A stretch of DNA of 64,000 nucleotides, from the NCBI GenBank assembly GCA_024291935.2, contig CM044309.1, positions 7,936,001 to 8,000,000 on the forward strand, given 5' to 3'. Positions 1-10,834 of the stretch are shown one piece after another; positions within the stretch are counted from its first letter, which is position 1; every line of letters starts with the position of its first letter. The position numbers were made by a program, and so were the translations under genes. This DNA comes from Okapia johnstoni. Taxonomy: Eukaryota > Chordata > Mammalia > Artiodactyla > Giraffidae. The notes under the pieces were generated by a model that saw only the letters and a program-made list of their open reading frames with translations, was not told the DNA's origin and made no database searches.

Positions 1-72
1 TTTTGCTGCTCAACAATGCTCCAGGCTGCATTCATGAATGACTTTAACCCCAACATCAAAATAGTGCATCTG

Positions 73-524
73 TGTGGGGAGAGGGCAAACTGGCCAACAT
101 GGGTGTTCAGGATCTCTTGCCCCACATTTTGTAAATAACGACTACGTAATAGCCAAGATCATTGGTAGCACTGCACACGTGTGTCATGAGGTGCTTGCTC
201 AGTCACAGGATGCTCTGTGCTGTAGGGATATATGAGCTCCACCTAGACAGCAGCGGCATTGCTGCTGCATCATGGCTGCGCATGTGGGGTCAGCCACGAG
301 AGGGGAGAATATAGGCGTCTACTGCTACGGCGGCTGCGTCAGCCAGGAGAGAATGAACATGTCTGCAGATCCTATGGCTCCTCAAGTCTTCTTCCAGCCT
401 CTTAGCTCTTGCCTTGCCTACCCTGGGTCAGTGAACAGTGCACACAGTGAGATACAGCAGTACAACTGGCATCAGGAACAGGATCAGCAATAGAACTGGC
501 GCATCAAGGAGGGAGAGTGATACA
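73..524 (+). mobile_element. Solo LTR-like insertion inside the Tigger element
   Basis: A 452-base block starts TGTGGGG and ends TACA, splitting the Tigger coding sequence between KIVHL and the P-NT-LIQPMEQG motif. It has a TATA-like GGGATATATGAG near 223-234 and no reading frame of its own. These features fit a solo LTR of a ruminant endogenous retrovirus in plus orientation. Flanks (CATCTG left, CTCCG right) allow only a degenerate duplication. The family was not identified with certainty. Confidence 0.55.
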
Positions 525-623
525 CTCCGCCACTGAATACTATGCTGCTCATCCAACCTATGGAACAGGGATTTATAGTGACTTTCAAGAATTATTATTT
601 ATATTACACTTTGCGTCTGGCAG

Positions 624-899
624 TGTTCATTGGAAGGACTGATGTTGAAGCTGAAACTCCAATACTTTGGCCACCTGATGTGAAGAGCTGACTCATTTGA
701 AAAGACCCTGATGCTGGAAAGATTGAGGGCAGGAGGAGAAGGGGATGATAGAGGATGAGATGGTTGGATGTCATCACCTACTCGATGGACATGAGTTTGG
801 GTGGAGTCAGGGAGTTGGTGATGGACAGGGAAGCCTGGTGTGCTGCGATTCATGGGGTCACAAAGAGTTGGACACTACTGAGTGACTAAACTGAACTGA
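624..899 (+). mobile_element. BovB-type 3' tail (RTE LINE or derived SINE), plus strand
   Basis: The sequence runs from TTCATTGGAAGGACTGATG through CCAATACTTTGGCCACCTG and GGATGAGATGGTTGG to the terminal GACTAAACTGAACTGA. This is the conserved 3' end shared by BovB and its derived SINEs. It interrupts the Tigger element and is 5'-truncated. Confidence 0.85.
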
Positions 900-1878
900 G
901 AATTAGGAACAACCTTGAAACAATTTTGGAAGGACTATAACATCTACAAGGCTATGAAAACATTGATTTTGCTTGGCTTCAAGTTACAGCTGTCACCATG
1001 AATGGAGTTTGGAAGAATAATTACCCACAGTTTGTTCACGATTTTCATGGACTTGAGAAGGTGGGTGAGGAGTTCAAAGAGATCTTCAGCAAATTAGTGC
1101 CCATCAACGAGAAGCTGGAGCTAGGTCTGCATGAGGGCAACTTCACTGAGCTTCTTGGTGGGCAACACAAGAAGTTTATGAGTGAAGACCTGGTAGGACT
1201 GGAGGCCCAGAGAAAGGACAGAGAGAGACAACAGGGAGAATAAGTAACCGAAGGACCAAAGAGGTTCACAATGCAAGAAATGGCAAAAGGATTTTCTTTA
1301 CTTGAGGAGACCCATTTTTGGGGCACGGGACCCCAATGTAGAATGGTACACTAAGGTTGTAGCCGCCGTTCGCAATGCAGTCCAGCACTACTACGTCAAA
1401 TATGATGTGAGAAAAAGAGCTGCTACCCAGGCATCACTGGATCAATTTTTCAAGAAGGTAGATAGAATTGAATCTAGCAAGGAACCAAACCCCGTGTCAT
1501 CAGTGCCAGGTGTGAGTGAAACTGCAGCTTGCTCTCCGTTCCCCATCGCTGGTGGTTCTTCAGTTCCACCATCTCCCAGCTTCTCTCCCTCCCAGTCAGG
1601 AGCTCCTTTTGCCTGTTCCCTTGAATACAGCCCCTGGATGCCAGCTGTCGTACTTTACTACTGTGCTTTTCAGGGTACTGTACTATAAGATTAAAAATGT
1701 TTTCTTTATTTTCTGTGTTTGTTTTTCATGTATGAAAAGTATTAAACACCTACATAGTACTACATCGCCAATTGTGTTCATTGGGTACCTAGGCTAACTT
1801 TTTTGGACTTTCCAAACAAATTGAACTTAGGAACATGCTCTTGGAACAGAACTTGTTCATAGGTAAGGGGACTTGCTG

Positions 1879-1925
1879 TATGTATATATATATATATGTA
1901 TAAGTATATATATGTATATATGGGT
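1879..1925. repeat. TA/TG-rich simple repeat
   Basis: An imperfect TATATATG run directly beside the right end of the Tigger element, perhaps grown from its TA target site. Confidence 0.7.
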
Positions 1926-2330
1926 AATATTTGGCCATAAGAAAAGAAGGAAATCTTGCCATTTGCAATGACATGGATGGATCTTAAGGAACTATGCTAC
2001 ATGAAATAAACTAGACCAATAGATAAATACTGTTTGATCTCACTTACACAAGAAATCTAAGAAACAAACACAGCTCATAGAAAAAGAGGTCGAGTTTGTT
2101 CTTATCAAAAGCTGGGAGTGGAGAGAGAGAGAATTGAATGAAGGTGGTTGAGAGGTACAAAGATAAAGTTGTAAGAAAGAAAAACCTTACAGCTTTGGCT
2201 GTAAGCTGTAATATAAATTGTAAGATAAATACGGTAAGTTGTAAGAAATAACTACTGGGCAAATACAGTACAAAATGATGACTATACTTAACACTGCAGT
2301 AGACAGTGCTTCAGATGATCTTTATTTTGA
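1926..2330 (+). mobile_element. L1 3' end fragment
   Basis: It contains the ORF2-end/3' UTR landmarks of mammalian L1: GGCCATAAGAAAAGAAGGAA, TTGCCATTTGCAATGACATG, GATCTCACTTA and a region like TGATGACTATACTTAACACT. It is diverged and has no open frame. Confidence 0.7.
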
Positions 2331-4059
2331 CTAACTAATCTACTCTTCCTGTGACCTATTTATCTGCTTATCGTATATAGTTGCAGGTTTTCTGTTTTTT
2401 TTCAAACCATGACCCCAGACACTTTTGTACAAAGTGAGTTATAATAAAAATGATAATAAAAATAATAATAGCTATGAATAACAACAATAGAGTTATAGCT
2501 TAGACTTTTGGAAGAGGCCCCCCGGAGTTCACCCAGTTTAACAGCTGAGATCCAGGGGAGGCAACTTAAGTTTGTGGCAGGCTCAGGTGAAAATCTGTAA
2601 TTTTGATTCTCTGTTTAATACTCTCGCCCCAATTTCAGGATGCACCTTGGGTCAGATGCCTCTGATTTTTCAGGGCAATGGTTCCTGCTATCATCACAAC
2701 AGTTGGAAGCCTTCTATCCTCTGTCAGAATCTCACTGGAAACCGTGAAAACACTCTGACCTTTTCACAAACATGAAAATTTCTAAACAAAAATTCCCATG
2801 TGATGCTATTCAGGTAAACACTAAAGTCCAAATTTGGAATTTCAAGACTGAATAATAGCAAAGATATCTTATAATGTAGTGAATTGTTCACACTTTATTC
2901 AGAGTTTACAGTTGCACTCACATACACCTTAGAAATCTGGGAATTGTTTTAAGTATTCGTAGCTGACAAAAGAGAACAGGGGGAATCCGAAATTAAAGGA
3001 TTAACTCTATCCAAGAGGCCAGTATCAAAAGGAAACTCCTGTTATTCTCTGATAAAGATTTCCAAACTGAACAGCAGCCAAGAATGCTTTTCTTCCCCCC
3101 ACCTCCTATCAAAGATTGCATCTCTATTTTAAAAGTCTAATGATGCTGGCCTCTTTCTGGATCCATCTGTGCTATATCTGGAATCTTTGTGCCAAAGAGA
3201 CTCATGGTCTGGTTTTATTCAATTGTACTTTGCTCTGTGCTTTCTTTTTATGTACACTTTAAATGGTTGTTTTGACCATAGTTCTCATCAAACAAAAGAT
3301 GTCTATCTTTTATCATTGGGAGATATTGAAAGGAATGTTCCCTCTCTCCCTGCCTCCCAAAGCATTTATAGCCATTATATAATGAGAAGAGAAATTCCAC
3401 AGGGACCAACTACCATAAATATGTGCAGGTTAAGATATGTGAATGTATTTTATATTTGATATATTCAGTTCAATATCTGAAAGGGCTCAAGCAAATTTAT
3501 GATGCTCTATTGCAAGCAATGTGATTTTTATAGACTCCAGGGAAAATATATTCTAACTTTTGCTTCTTCATATCAAAGGTATGTTGAAGAAAAGGCAGCT
3601 CGTCTTCTAACGGCACCTGGTCAGACTAAAAGTCTAAGTATTTAAGCTCTATTTGAAGTATACTTTGATGTTTGAAAATGCATTCATTTTGCATAGATCT
3701 TTTCTGTCACAAGGGCAAACATAGGTAGAAGTACCATCCAACAGTTTTAATATTAGTCCTAAAGTATAATGATTATGTGATTTGAAAATGCAGCTTGCCA
3801 TGCTCTGGAGTCTAGGAATGGTGAAATGAGTGACCCTGGAGCCTGTGTAGTCAGTTGTACTCACATGAGCTCACCCTACGGTGGGGTGGAGATGGCAATG
3901 CCAAGGGCGAAAGGAGGAGGCAAGCAGAAGACCACAGGGATGCAGTCTCTGCTGACCCTGGTTGATCAGAAGCACTGGATGTATTGCAAGGAGGTGAAGG
4001 GAGCTATTTCTGGTCGACCCGCGTGAGTTTGGACCCCAGCTCCAGAAGTGTACAGGTGT
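2331..4059. other. Unique intergenic DNA, no gene seen
   Basis: AT-rich DNA with an A-rich patch at 2442-2480. No conserved coding pattern or recognisable transposon was found. The short open frames here (for example 3169-3459 and 3826-4026) have no family resemblance. Confidence 0.5.
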
Positions 4060-4235
4060 GTTCTCTCTAAGCTCTTTAACTCTCTTAAGTTCTTTAACCT
4101 CTCTAAGCTGTCTTAGTCTCTTAGTAGGAAAACAATAGTACTTCATAGTATTGTCAAGATTTAATAAGACGATATAGGTAAAGTGCTTATTCAAAGACAC
4201 CTCTATAAAATGATGGTTAATTATGCAGACGCTAG
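4060..4235 (+). mobile_element. MIR SINE relic
   Basis: It shows the MIR core order: CTCTTTAACTCTCTTAAG, then a GGAAAACAATAGTACTTCATAG segment, then TTTAATAAGACGATATAGGT and AAAGTGCTTA. Strongly diverged. Confidence 0.6.
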
Positions 4236-4269
4236 CCTCAGTGTAAGTTTTAAACATAAACTCATCACT

Positions 4270-4425
4270 TAACTTTTTGTGAAATTCTCTTTTGGTCTCA
4301 GTTTCCTCTTTGGGAATACAGAGATAATAAACATGAGGAGCATTTTTTGCGTGCAGAGTATATTAGATAATTATAAAAAGTGCCTAATGTATGATAAATG
4401 CTCAAAAATATTAGATGTGATTATA
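4270..4425 (+). mobile_element. MIR SINE relic
   Basis: GGTCTCAGTTTCCTCTTTGG, AGATAATAA and AAAAAGTGCCTAATGTATGA followed by TAAATGCTC match the 3' half of MIR. Probably a second copy next to the preceding one. Confidence 0.6.
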
Positions 4426-6519
4426 TTTTTAGCGTTCCTAAAAATGTTACTTGGAAAGCATCCAGGGCCAGAGAAATAGTGCTCACTTTCAGCTGTTTGC
4501 TTATCTAGTTCCCACGGTCCTAAACCCGTTTGTTTTGCTCCCAGGAAAAAGGAGGTGTGCTTATTTGACTGTGGAGAACAGGGTGGGTTCCACATTAGGT
4601 TTGCATCCTGATCCATCTTGAACCTCCTGTCTATCAATACCTCCAGGATAGGGTGTGCGTTGCCCTGCGAGCTGTGAAATCAGATGGCTATAGGTACATG
4701 CATTTTCCTGCCTGGTATCATGAAGGACTCTCCTTTGAATGTCTGAATTGGAGAGGTCTTAGACGTTCATCTTTATTCACATATGTGGCCTCCACTGGTA
4801 GTAAGCAGCCGTCTGTGGCACAGACCTTGACAAAGGTGATTTTACTGGGTGATGAGTCTTACTGAACGTTACCGCTAAGCACTCTATTCTCTGCCAGTGG
4901 GTAGGGTTGAGGTACAGCCAGGTGTTTCAATGCTGAGATGAAACAACGCTGGATTGAACGTTGTCAGTTTCATAAAGCATATGCTTGATGTCATGAATGC
5001 TTATTCTTTAAAAAATGCATATGTTCAATAATACAGGGCCTTGACTTGTGGCATATTAAGCCCTTGAACTCACAGATTCAATTGTGTTAACATGATGAGC
5101 ATCTTATACGAATGTTAGGCTTTCTCACTCATCACCCAGGGCAACATGAAACAGCGAGTCTGTATGTGCAGAGGGAGGGACTGAGGTGGCTCTGGGCAGG
5201 AGAGAAGGCGGGGTGCAAAAAAAGATGTGGAGCTAGATTAGGCAGAGAATAATTTTCTAAAGGACTTTTACTCTCACTGGGGTTCATAATCCATAAAACT
5301 TGACCTTTTTTTTTTTTTTCCAGAGTAAAAGGACCCATGATCTTGTGAAATTGGGTATGTGCAGATTTTCCCCAAGTTTCTCAGCAGCAAAATTTGTTCT
5401 TTGCCCAGTTTTGCCAAGGTAAGAGACCTTTCTGTGTATCTACTGCATGTCTTTCCAGGCTAGGAATGCAGCACAGAACTCTTTATATTAACTGAGTGAT
5501 CAGATGGTAAAAGAATCACTTTGGCCACTCTCTGTGTGAAGGGAACATTTTCTGATGATAAAATAAGTAATTCCATATGTACGTGAACTGTTAGTATTCG
5601 ATTCCTGTTTCTCTTGTAATGTCCTTGGTCTTTTGTCTTCTGAATCAATTAGGTTTGTCTCAAGGGGATAAAAAAAGAAAAAGAAAGAAGAAAAACAAGC
5701 CACAGTTTAAGCCAAAACATTATAATACTGTCCACTCAACATATGGTGTTTATAGATCGTGAAAGCAGAATCAGGAGGAATGCTTCAGATTAGAAAGGCT
5801 TTTTCCACATAAGGAGAGTTTCAGTTTGTTAGCCTTTTACCTCTTTGGTCCTGGAATAGTTCTTATTACAGCCAATAAAATGGTCTGTGAAATCAAGAGA
5901 AGATATTATATTTTGTTAAATAAGATGTGTATGCCTCCATTTTGTGCAAATATGCCCCTTTGCTTTTTATTTTATATGTACATAAAAATCCTCCCATATA
6001 TACGCGTATTCCATATCTCTTTTAAGACACAATGTGAGAAGTTGTGGCCATGTCAGAAGTTGTGAGGGAGAGCTAGCTAGAAAATCTTTGCTCTGAGCCA
6101 GAGTAGTATGCTGACCTTTGACTCCACAGGAAAGTCCGCCCCCTGTTCAAACCTTCCCGATCCAGACAGCCCAGGACAGATGGTGCGAGCAGTTCTGCCA
6201 AGCCAGCCGGTAAGAACAGGCAGGCAGACATCTGCAGGTGAAGGCCGGGAGGGAATCACGGCTGGAAGGTCATTGAAAGTCAATGCACAGAAAGCCTGTT
6301 TCCCCAGCAGCAGAAATTACCCGGTAAGACCTCAGCAGGTCCACACAGGCAGTAGGCCAAGGGCAATACACACCAAATACTTCAGCTAGCCGAAGAAGGG
6401 CCTGGTGTCTATTAAAATCCCAAACACCTGAATTGCATCTGACATGAAGATTATAACAAGCTTCCACCTAAAGGTTCTGAGCGCCAACCAGCCCTGGGAA
6501 GGAGTATATTAGCACAATA
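4426..6519. other. Unique intergenic DNA, no gene seen
   Basis: No clear repeat or coding signal. There is a 14-base T run near 5307-5320, an A/G-rich patch at 5667-5697 and a relatively GC-rich patch at 6110-6360 with short, unrecognised open frames on both strands. Confidence 0.45.
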
Positions 6520-6630
6520 AAATCACAGGGTGAGTTGTTAAAAGTCCCAAGGCTCAGGGCATATCCCAGACCAATCAAGTCAGAATTTCTGGGGGTGGAT
6601 CCAAGTATCAGTACCTGTCTGTAAGCAGCC
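6520..6630. mobile_element. MER5-like (hAT-Charlie) relic
   Basis: TTAAAAGTCCCAAGGCTCAG, CCCAGACCAATCAAGTCAGA and TTTCTGGGGGTGGATCC follow the order of the MER5 non-autonomous hAT element. Highly diverged, and orientation is uncertain because the family is partly palindromic. Confidence 0.5.
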
Positions 6631-6689
6631 CCTGCAGAGGGGAAGTTACAGACATAAGGAGCAGGTCTCAGAGCACAAAGCTGGAGTGT

Positions 6690-6995
6690 TTTGGTTTGTT
6701 TGTTTGTTTTTTTTAATATGTATTTATTTATTTTGGGCTTCAGAGTCTCCGTTGCTGTGTGTGGGCTTTCTTTGGCTGTGGCAAGTGGGGGCTACGCTCT
6801 AGTTGTGTGCAGGCTTCTCACTGCGGTGGCTTCTTTTTTTTGTGGCCTGCTGGCTTTCAGGTGAGGCTCGGTGGTCTGGGTACACGGACTCCATTACCTC
6901 GCAGCGTGTGGAATCTTCCCAGACCAGAGATCGAACCCATGTCCCCTGCACTGGGTGATGGATTCCGAACCCCTGGACCACCAGGGAAGTCCCTG
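6690..6995 (-). mobile_element. CHR-type tRNA-derived SINE (cetartiodactyl)
   Basis: Read on the minus strand it starts GGGACTTCCCTGGTGGTCCA, then GGGTTCGGAATCC, and continues into the CHR-2-type body (antisense landmarks GAGTCTCCGTTGCTGTGTG and TCTTCCCAGACCAGAGATCG). It ends in an A-rich tail, seen as T-rich on the plus strand at 6700-6735. Confidence 0.8.
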
Positions 6996-7479
6996 GTTTG
7001 CTTTTTAAGTGGCAAGTTGGGGGTGTAGAGACTGAGATCTGGACACCCAAAATTAAAACTTAAGCCACTGGTGGTTGAGATGTCATCATTTCTCAAGAAA
7101 TTATCTTTCCCGGGAAAGAGAATGGGGCTAAGAATCTAGACATCTGATTATTATACCAAAATTTCCCAGTCACTTCAACAGACAACCTCATTTCTGCTAG
7201 ATGTATAGTAGGATATTTGGATAGAGCGGTCTCCAAGCTCCTCCCATACCTCCCGTTTCTGTTGTCAAATGCTGGTGTATAACTTTGCATGGTCTATTCT
7301 TTTCTTTTTAAAAACTGCTAATTGATTTTTTCCTGATGATTACAAAATAAGAATATTATATTTTAAAGCCTCTCTCCCACATTTCCAGTTACCATGTAAT
7401 AGTAGATAAAACATTTTAAAATGTATTATCTACTATCAGAGAACCTTTTAAAATGTTTTACTCTCTGATAACCCCTATT
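6996..7479. other. Unique DNA between CHR SINE and L1 debris
   Basis: No gene or clear repeat. A local inverted repeat lies at 7400-7460 (AAAACATTTTAAAATG near 7410 and TTTTAAAATGTTTTA near 7446), probably chance AT-rich sequence. Confidence 0.4.
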
Positions 7480-7671
7480 TAACATTGTATGGGAGATAAT
7501 AACCAGTGCAACAGGGGAAGAAAAAGAATTTAAAGGATTAGGAAAAAGAAATAAAACTTTAAAAAGATTTTCAGATGACAAGATTGTCTATGTAGAAAAC
7601 GCCAAGAATTAAAAAAAAAAAAAAGACTACTGGATCTAATAAGCAAGTTTAGCAAGGTCTTAAGATATAAA

Positions 7672-7884
7672 TGGACTTCCCTAGTGGCTCAGATGGTAAA
7701 GAATCCACCTGCAGTGCGGGAGACCCAGGTTCAATCGCTGGGTTGGGAGGATCCCCTGGAGAAGGGAATGACAATACATTCCAGTATTCTTGCCTGGAGA
7801 ATCCCATGAACAGAGGAGCCTGGTGGGCTACAGTCCTTGGGGTCTCAAAGAGTCAGACATGACGGAGTGACTAAGCACACACAC
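7672..7884 (+). mobile_element. Bov-tA SINE
   Basis: It starts TGGACTTCCCTAGTGGCTC, the tRNA-derived head, and carries the B-box-like GGTTCAATC. It ends with GAGTCAGACATGACGGAGTG. The flanks AAGATATAAA (7662-7671) and AAGATAAAA (7885-7893) are a probable target-site duplication. It sits inside L1 ORF2 debris. Confidence 0.9.
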
Positions 7885-8016
7885 AAGATAAAAACATCAT
7901 TTGTAATTTTTATTCAAGCACTCAAAAATTGCAAATTGAAAATTTTAAAGTACTATTAAAATAGCATTCAAAAAACAGAAATAAACTAACAAAATTTGCA
8001 TATTAAATCTTAAAAG

Positions 8017-8232
8017 GGCTTCCTTTTTAGGGCTTCCCTGATGGCTCAGTGGTAAAGAATTCATCTGCCAATGCAGGAGATGCAGGTTAGATGCCTGGGT
8101 CGGGAAGATCCCCTGGAGAAGGAAATGGCAACCTACTCCATTATTCTTGTCTGGGAAATCCCAGGAGCCTGGAGGGCTACAGTTCACGTGGTCACAAAAG
8201 AGTTGAACATGACTTAGAGAGTAAACAACAGC
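8017..8232 (+). mobile_element. Bov-tA SINE
   Basis: Head GGGCTTCCCTGATGGCTCAG at 8030, GAGTTGAACATGACTTAGAG near the end. Flanks AAATCTTAAAAG (8005-8016) and AAATCTCAAAAAG (8233-8245) form an imperfect target-site duplication. A partial duplicate of the head (GGGCTTCC at 8016-8023) precedes it. Confidence 0.85.
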
Positions 8233-9237
8233 AAATCTCAAAAAGATTTGTCTGTTAAAACTATAAAACATTGCTGAGAGTAATAAAAAAAGATATGGTA
8301 TCCATGGTTTAGAAGGATCAATGTTATTAAGACACCAGTTCTTCTCAAACTGATAGAGTCAGTGAAATTCCAATCAATAACCTAGAAAGCTTTTGTAGAA
8401 ACTGAGAAGCTGACCTTGATATTTATATGAAAAAAAGCAGAAGACATAGGATAGCCAAAACAATTTTGAAAAATCCCAAAGATTCACACTACCTGATTTC
8501 AAAACTTACTATAAAGCTTTAGGAATCAGTGCAGTGTGACAAGACACATTTGATTCAATAAATCTGAAGTGGGGCTCAAAAACATCTAACGATTTTCCAA
8601 TTGATGCTAGTATATACCGCTGGTTTGGAGATTTCATTTTGAGGAAGAATGATTGAGAGAATTTCATGCATCTAACTTCTGATTTTCTTAAGTTCATATC
8701 TATATCATTAGCTAAACCTAGTATGCAAAATAATGGAAATTTAGTGTCACAAAATGAATGGTATTGCTTGTTATTCCACCATAGTATTAAATTACCTAAA
8801 AAAAAATTGATAAAGTTTTTATGTGTTTCAAACCATGTTTTGCCATAACCCAGAATGTCTCTAATGTTGTCAAAAATATAAAGAATGTGATCAAACTTTA
8901 AGTCTTAAACATGCCACTGAAAGGTTATTGTGAAAATAGAACTAACTGTTAATAAGCCAATTCAGCAAAGTAATGAAATACTCGGGAATAAACTCTAACA
9001 ATGAAGTAAAGTTATACACTGAAAACTACAAATGTGGAAAGAAACTAAAGATCTAAATTAATAGAAAGACATCCATGTTCCTGGATTGTAAGGCTTAATA
9101 TTGCTAAGGTGGAAATGCTCTATAAATTGATAAATTAGGAAATTAATTCTGAAATTTATGTGTAAATACAAAAGAACCAGAAGAGCCAAAAAATCTTGAA
9201 AAGGAAGAACAGTTCCGGAGGGTTTACATCCCCAAAA

Positions 9238-10289
9238 TTATGACCTAAATCAAACCCCTTACAATGATACAGTGGAAGCGACAAACAGATTCAAGGGATT
9301 AAATCTGATAGACAGAGTGCCTGAAGAACTATGGACAGAGGTTTCTGACATAGCACAGGAGGCTGTGATCAAGACCATCCCCAAGAAAAAACAATACAAA
9401 AGAGCAAACTGGTTGTCGGCAGAGGCCTTACAAATAGCTGAGTAGAGAAGAGAAGCTAAAGGCAAAGGAGAAAAGGAAAGATATACCCATCTGAATGCAG
9501 AGTTCCAAAGAATAGCAAAGAGAGATAAGAAAGCTTTCCTCAGAAATCAACGCAAAAAAATAGACAAAAATCATAGAATGGGAAAGACTAGAGATCTCTT
9601 CAAAAAAAATTAGAGATACCAAGGAAAAATTTCATGCAAAGATGGGCACAATAAAGGACAGAAACGGTATGGACCTAACAGAAGCAGAAGATATTAAGAA
9701 GAGGTGGCAAGAATACACAGAAGAACTGTACAAAAGGAATCTTAATGACCCAGATAACCACAATAGTATGATCACTCACCTAGAACCAGACATCTTGGGG
9801 TCCGAAGTCAAGTGGGACTTAGGAATCATCACTATGAACAAAGCTAGTGGAGGTAATGGAATTCCAGCTGAGCTATTTCAAATCCTAAATAATGATGCTG
9901 TTAAAGTGCTGCCAAAGCCTTTGACTTTGTGGATCACAACAGACCATGTGAATCACAACAAACTGTGGAAAATTCTTAAAGAGATAGGAATGCCAGGCCA
10001 CCTGACCTGCCTCCTGAGAAATCTGTATATAGGTCAGGAAGCAACAGTTAGAACTAGACATGGAACAACAGATTGGTTCCAAATAGGGAAAGGAGTATGT
10101 CAAGGCTGTATATTGTCACCCTGCTTATTTAACTTATATGCAGAGTACATCATGAGAAACGCTGGGCTGGAAGAAACACAAGCTGGAATCAAGATTGCCG
10201 GGAGAAATATCAATAACTTCAGATATGCAGATGACACCACCCTTATGGCAGAAAGTGGAGAAGAACTAGAGAGCATTCCCTTGGACTGA
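9238..10289 (+). mobile_element. BovB (RTE) LINE fragment with internal deletion
   Basis: It begins at TATGACCTAAATCAAACCCC, after the endonuclease region, and runs through the region before the RT into the RT domain, stopping just after the YADD motif. Relative to the copy at 37.2 kb it lacks about 108 codons of the RT fingers/palm. Neither a 5' end nor a 3' tail is present in this orientation. Confidence 0.85.
9642..10289 (+). pseudogene. BovB reverse transcriptase remnant, 215-codon open frame with internal deletion
   Basis: The frame starts at MGTIKDRNGMDL and keeps KKRWQEYTEELY, HLEPDIL, KVCQGC-like GKGVCQGCILSPCLFNLY and the catalytic FRYADDTTLMAES. After AVKVLP about 108 residues are missing, including the conserved FIPIPKKGNAK and FRKGRG-type blocks and the first catalytic segment (FIDYAKAFD). 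The junction is frameshifted for about 10 codons (KPLTLWITTD). A 19-base insertion, an imperfect copy of the GTGGATCACAAC stretch, then restores the frame at NHNKLWKIL. It cannot be an active polymerase. That it is open at all is probably chance. Confidence 0.8.
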
Positions 10290-10304
10290 TCCAATATTCC
10301 ACTG

Positions 10305-10660
10305 GAAGTTCAGTTCAGTCACTTAGTCATGTCTGACTCTTTGCGACTCCATGAACCACAGCATGCCAGGTCTCCCTGTCCATCACCAACTCCTGGAGTC
10401 CACCCAAACCCATGTCCATTGAGTCAGTGATGCCATCCAACCATCTCATCCTCTGGCATCCCCTTCTCCTCCTACCTTCAATCTTTCCCAGCATCAGGGT
10501 CTTTTCAATGAGTCAGCTCTTCGCATCAGGTGGCCAAAGTACTGGAGTTTCAGCTTCAACATCAGTCCTTCCAATGAACACCCAGGACTGATTTCCTTTA
10601 GGATGGACTGGTTGGATCTCCTTGCAGTCCAAGGGACTCTCAAGAGTCTTCTCCATATAT
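10305..10660 (-). mobile_element. BovB-type 3' tail, minus strand
   Basis: Antisense landmarks are AGTTCAGTTCAGTCACTTAG (3' tail), CATCAGGGTCTTTTCAATGA, GTGGCCAAAGTACTGGAG and CAGTCCAAGGGACTCTCAAG. It lies about 15 bases after a plus-strand BovB internal fragment, in inverted orientation. The two cover different parts of the element. Confidence 0.85.
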
Positions 10661-10834
10661 CTTCTTCTGATATATGGTAGGATGAAGTTAATTAGTAGTT
10701 CCTAGACCATCCCTTAAATCTCAAAAAACCTAACAGGGGACAAGCTCTGTAGAAATGCTGGTTTTCAAACCCTTTTAAAACTTCTTTCTCCTTCATTCTC
10801 AATCTTTTCCACAAACCCACAGATAAAACACTTG

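Larger units (their letters stand above)
1..1878 (+). mobile_element. Tigger-type (pogo/Tc1-mariner) DNA transposon, 3' part, broken
   Basis: Three segments of one element are readable at 1-72, 525-623 and 900-1878. The first two match the catalytic region of Tigger transposase, with LLLNNAPG and FMNDFNPNIKIVHL, then IQPMEQG and FKNYY in shifting frames. The third gives MNGVWKNNYPQFVHDFHGLEK from 998, then a frame with FFKKVDRIESSKEP from about 1440. The right end is GGGGACTTGCTG followed by a TA target dinucleotide at 1879. Frameshifts and stops make it non-functional. An LTR (73-524) and a BovB tail (about 624-899) are inserted inside it. The left end lies outside the window. Confidence 0.8.
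7480..9237 (+). mobile_element. L1 ORF2 fragments (plus), interrupted by SINEs
   Basis: Four pieces follow L1 ORF2. 7480-7671 has GATGACAAGATTGTCTATGT. 7890-8016 has ATAGCATTCAAAAAACAGAA. 8240-8620 has TAGCCAAAACAATTTTGAAA and CCTGATTTCAAAACTTACTA. 8936-9225 has CCATGTTCCTGGATTGTAAG. Two Bov-tA copies split the first three. The fourth repeats an ORF2 stretch that should precede the third, so at least two insertions or a rearrangement are involved. No frame survives. Confidence 0.7.

Noticed and set aside
998..1243. 81-codon frame considered as a novel small protein
   Set aside because: Its residues follow the C-terminal region of Tigger transposase, and the flanking blocks are in other frames.
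3826..4257. Overlapping frames on both strands (66 and 128 codons)
   Set aside because: No recognised family, and the minus-strand frame runs through a MIR relic.
7672..7884. tRNA-like head of Bov-tA SINEs considered as a tRNA gene
   Set aside because: The same head recurs in many copies attached to the SINE body. Anticodon stem and full cloverleaf are not maintained.
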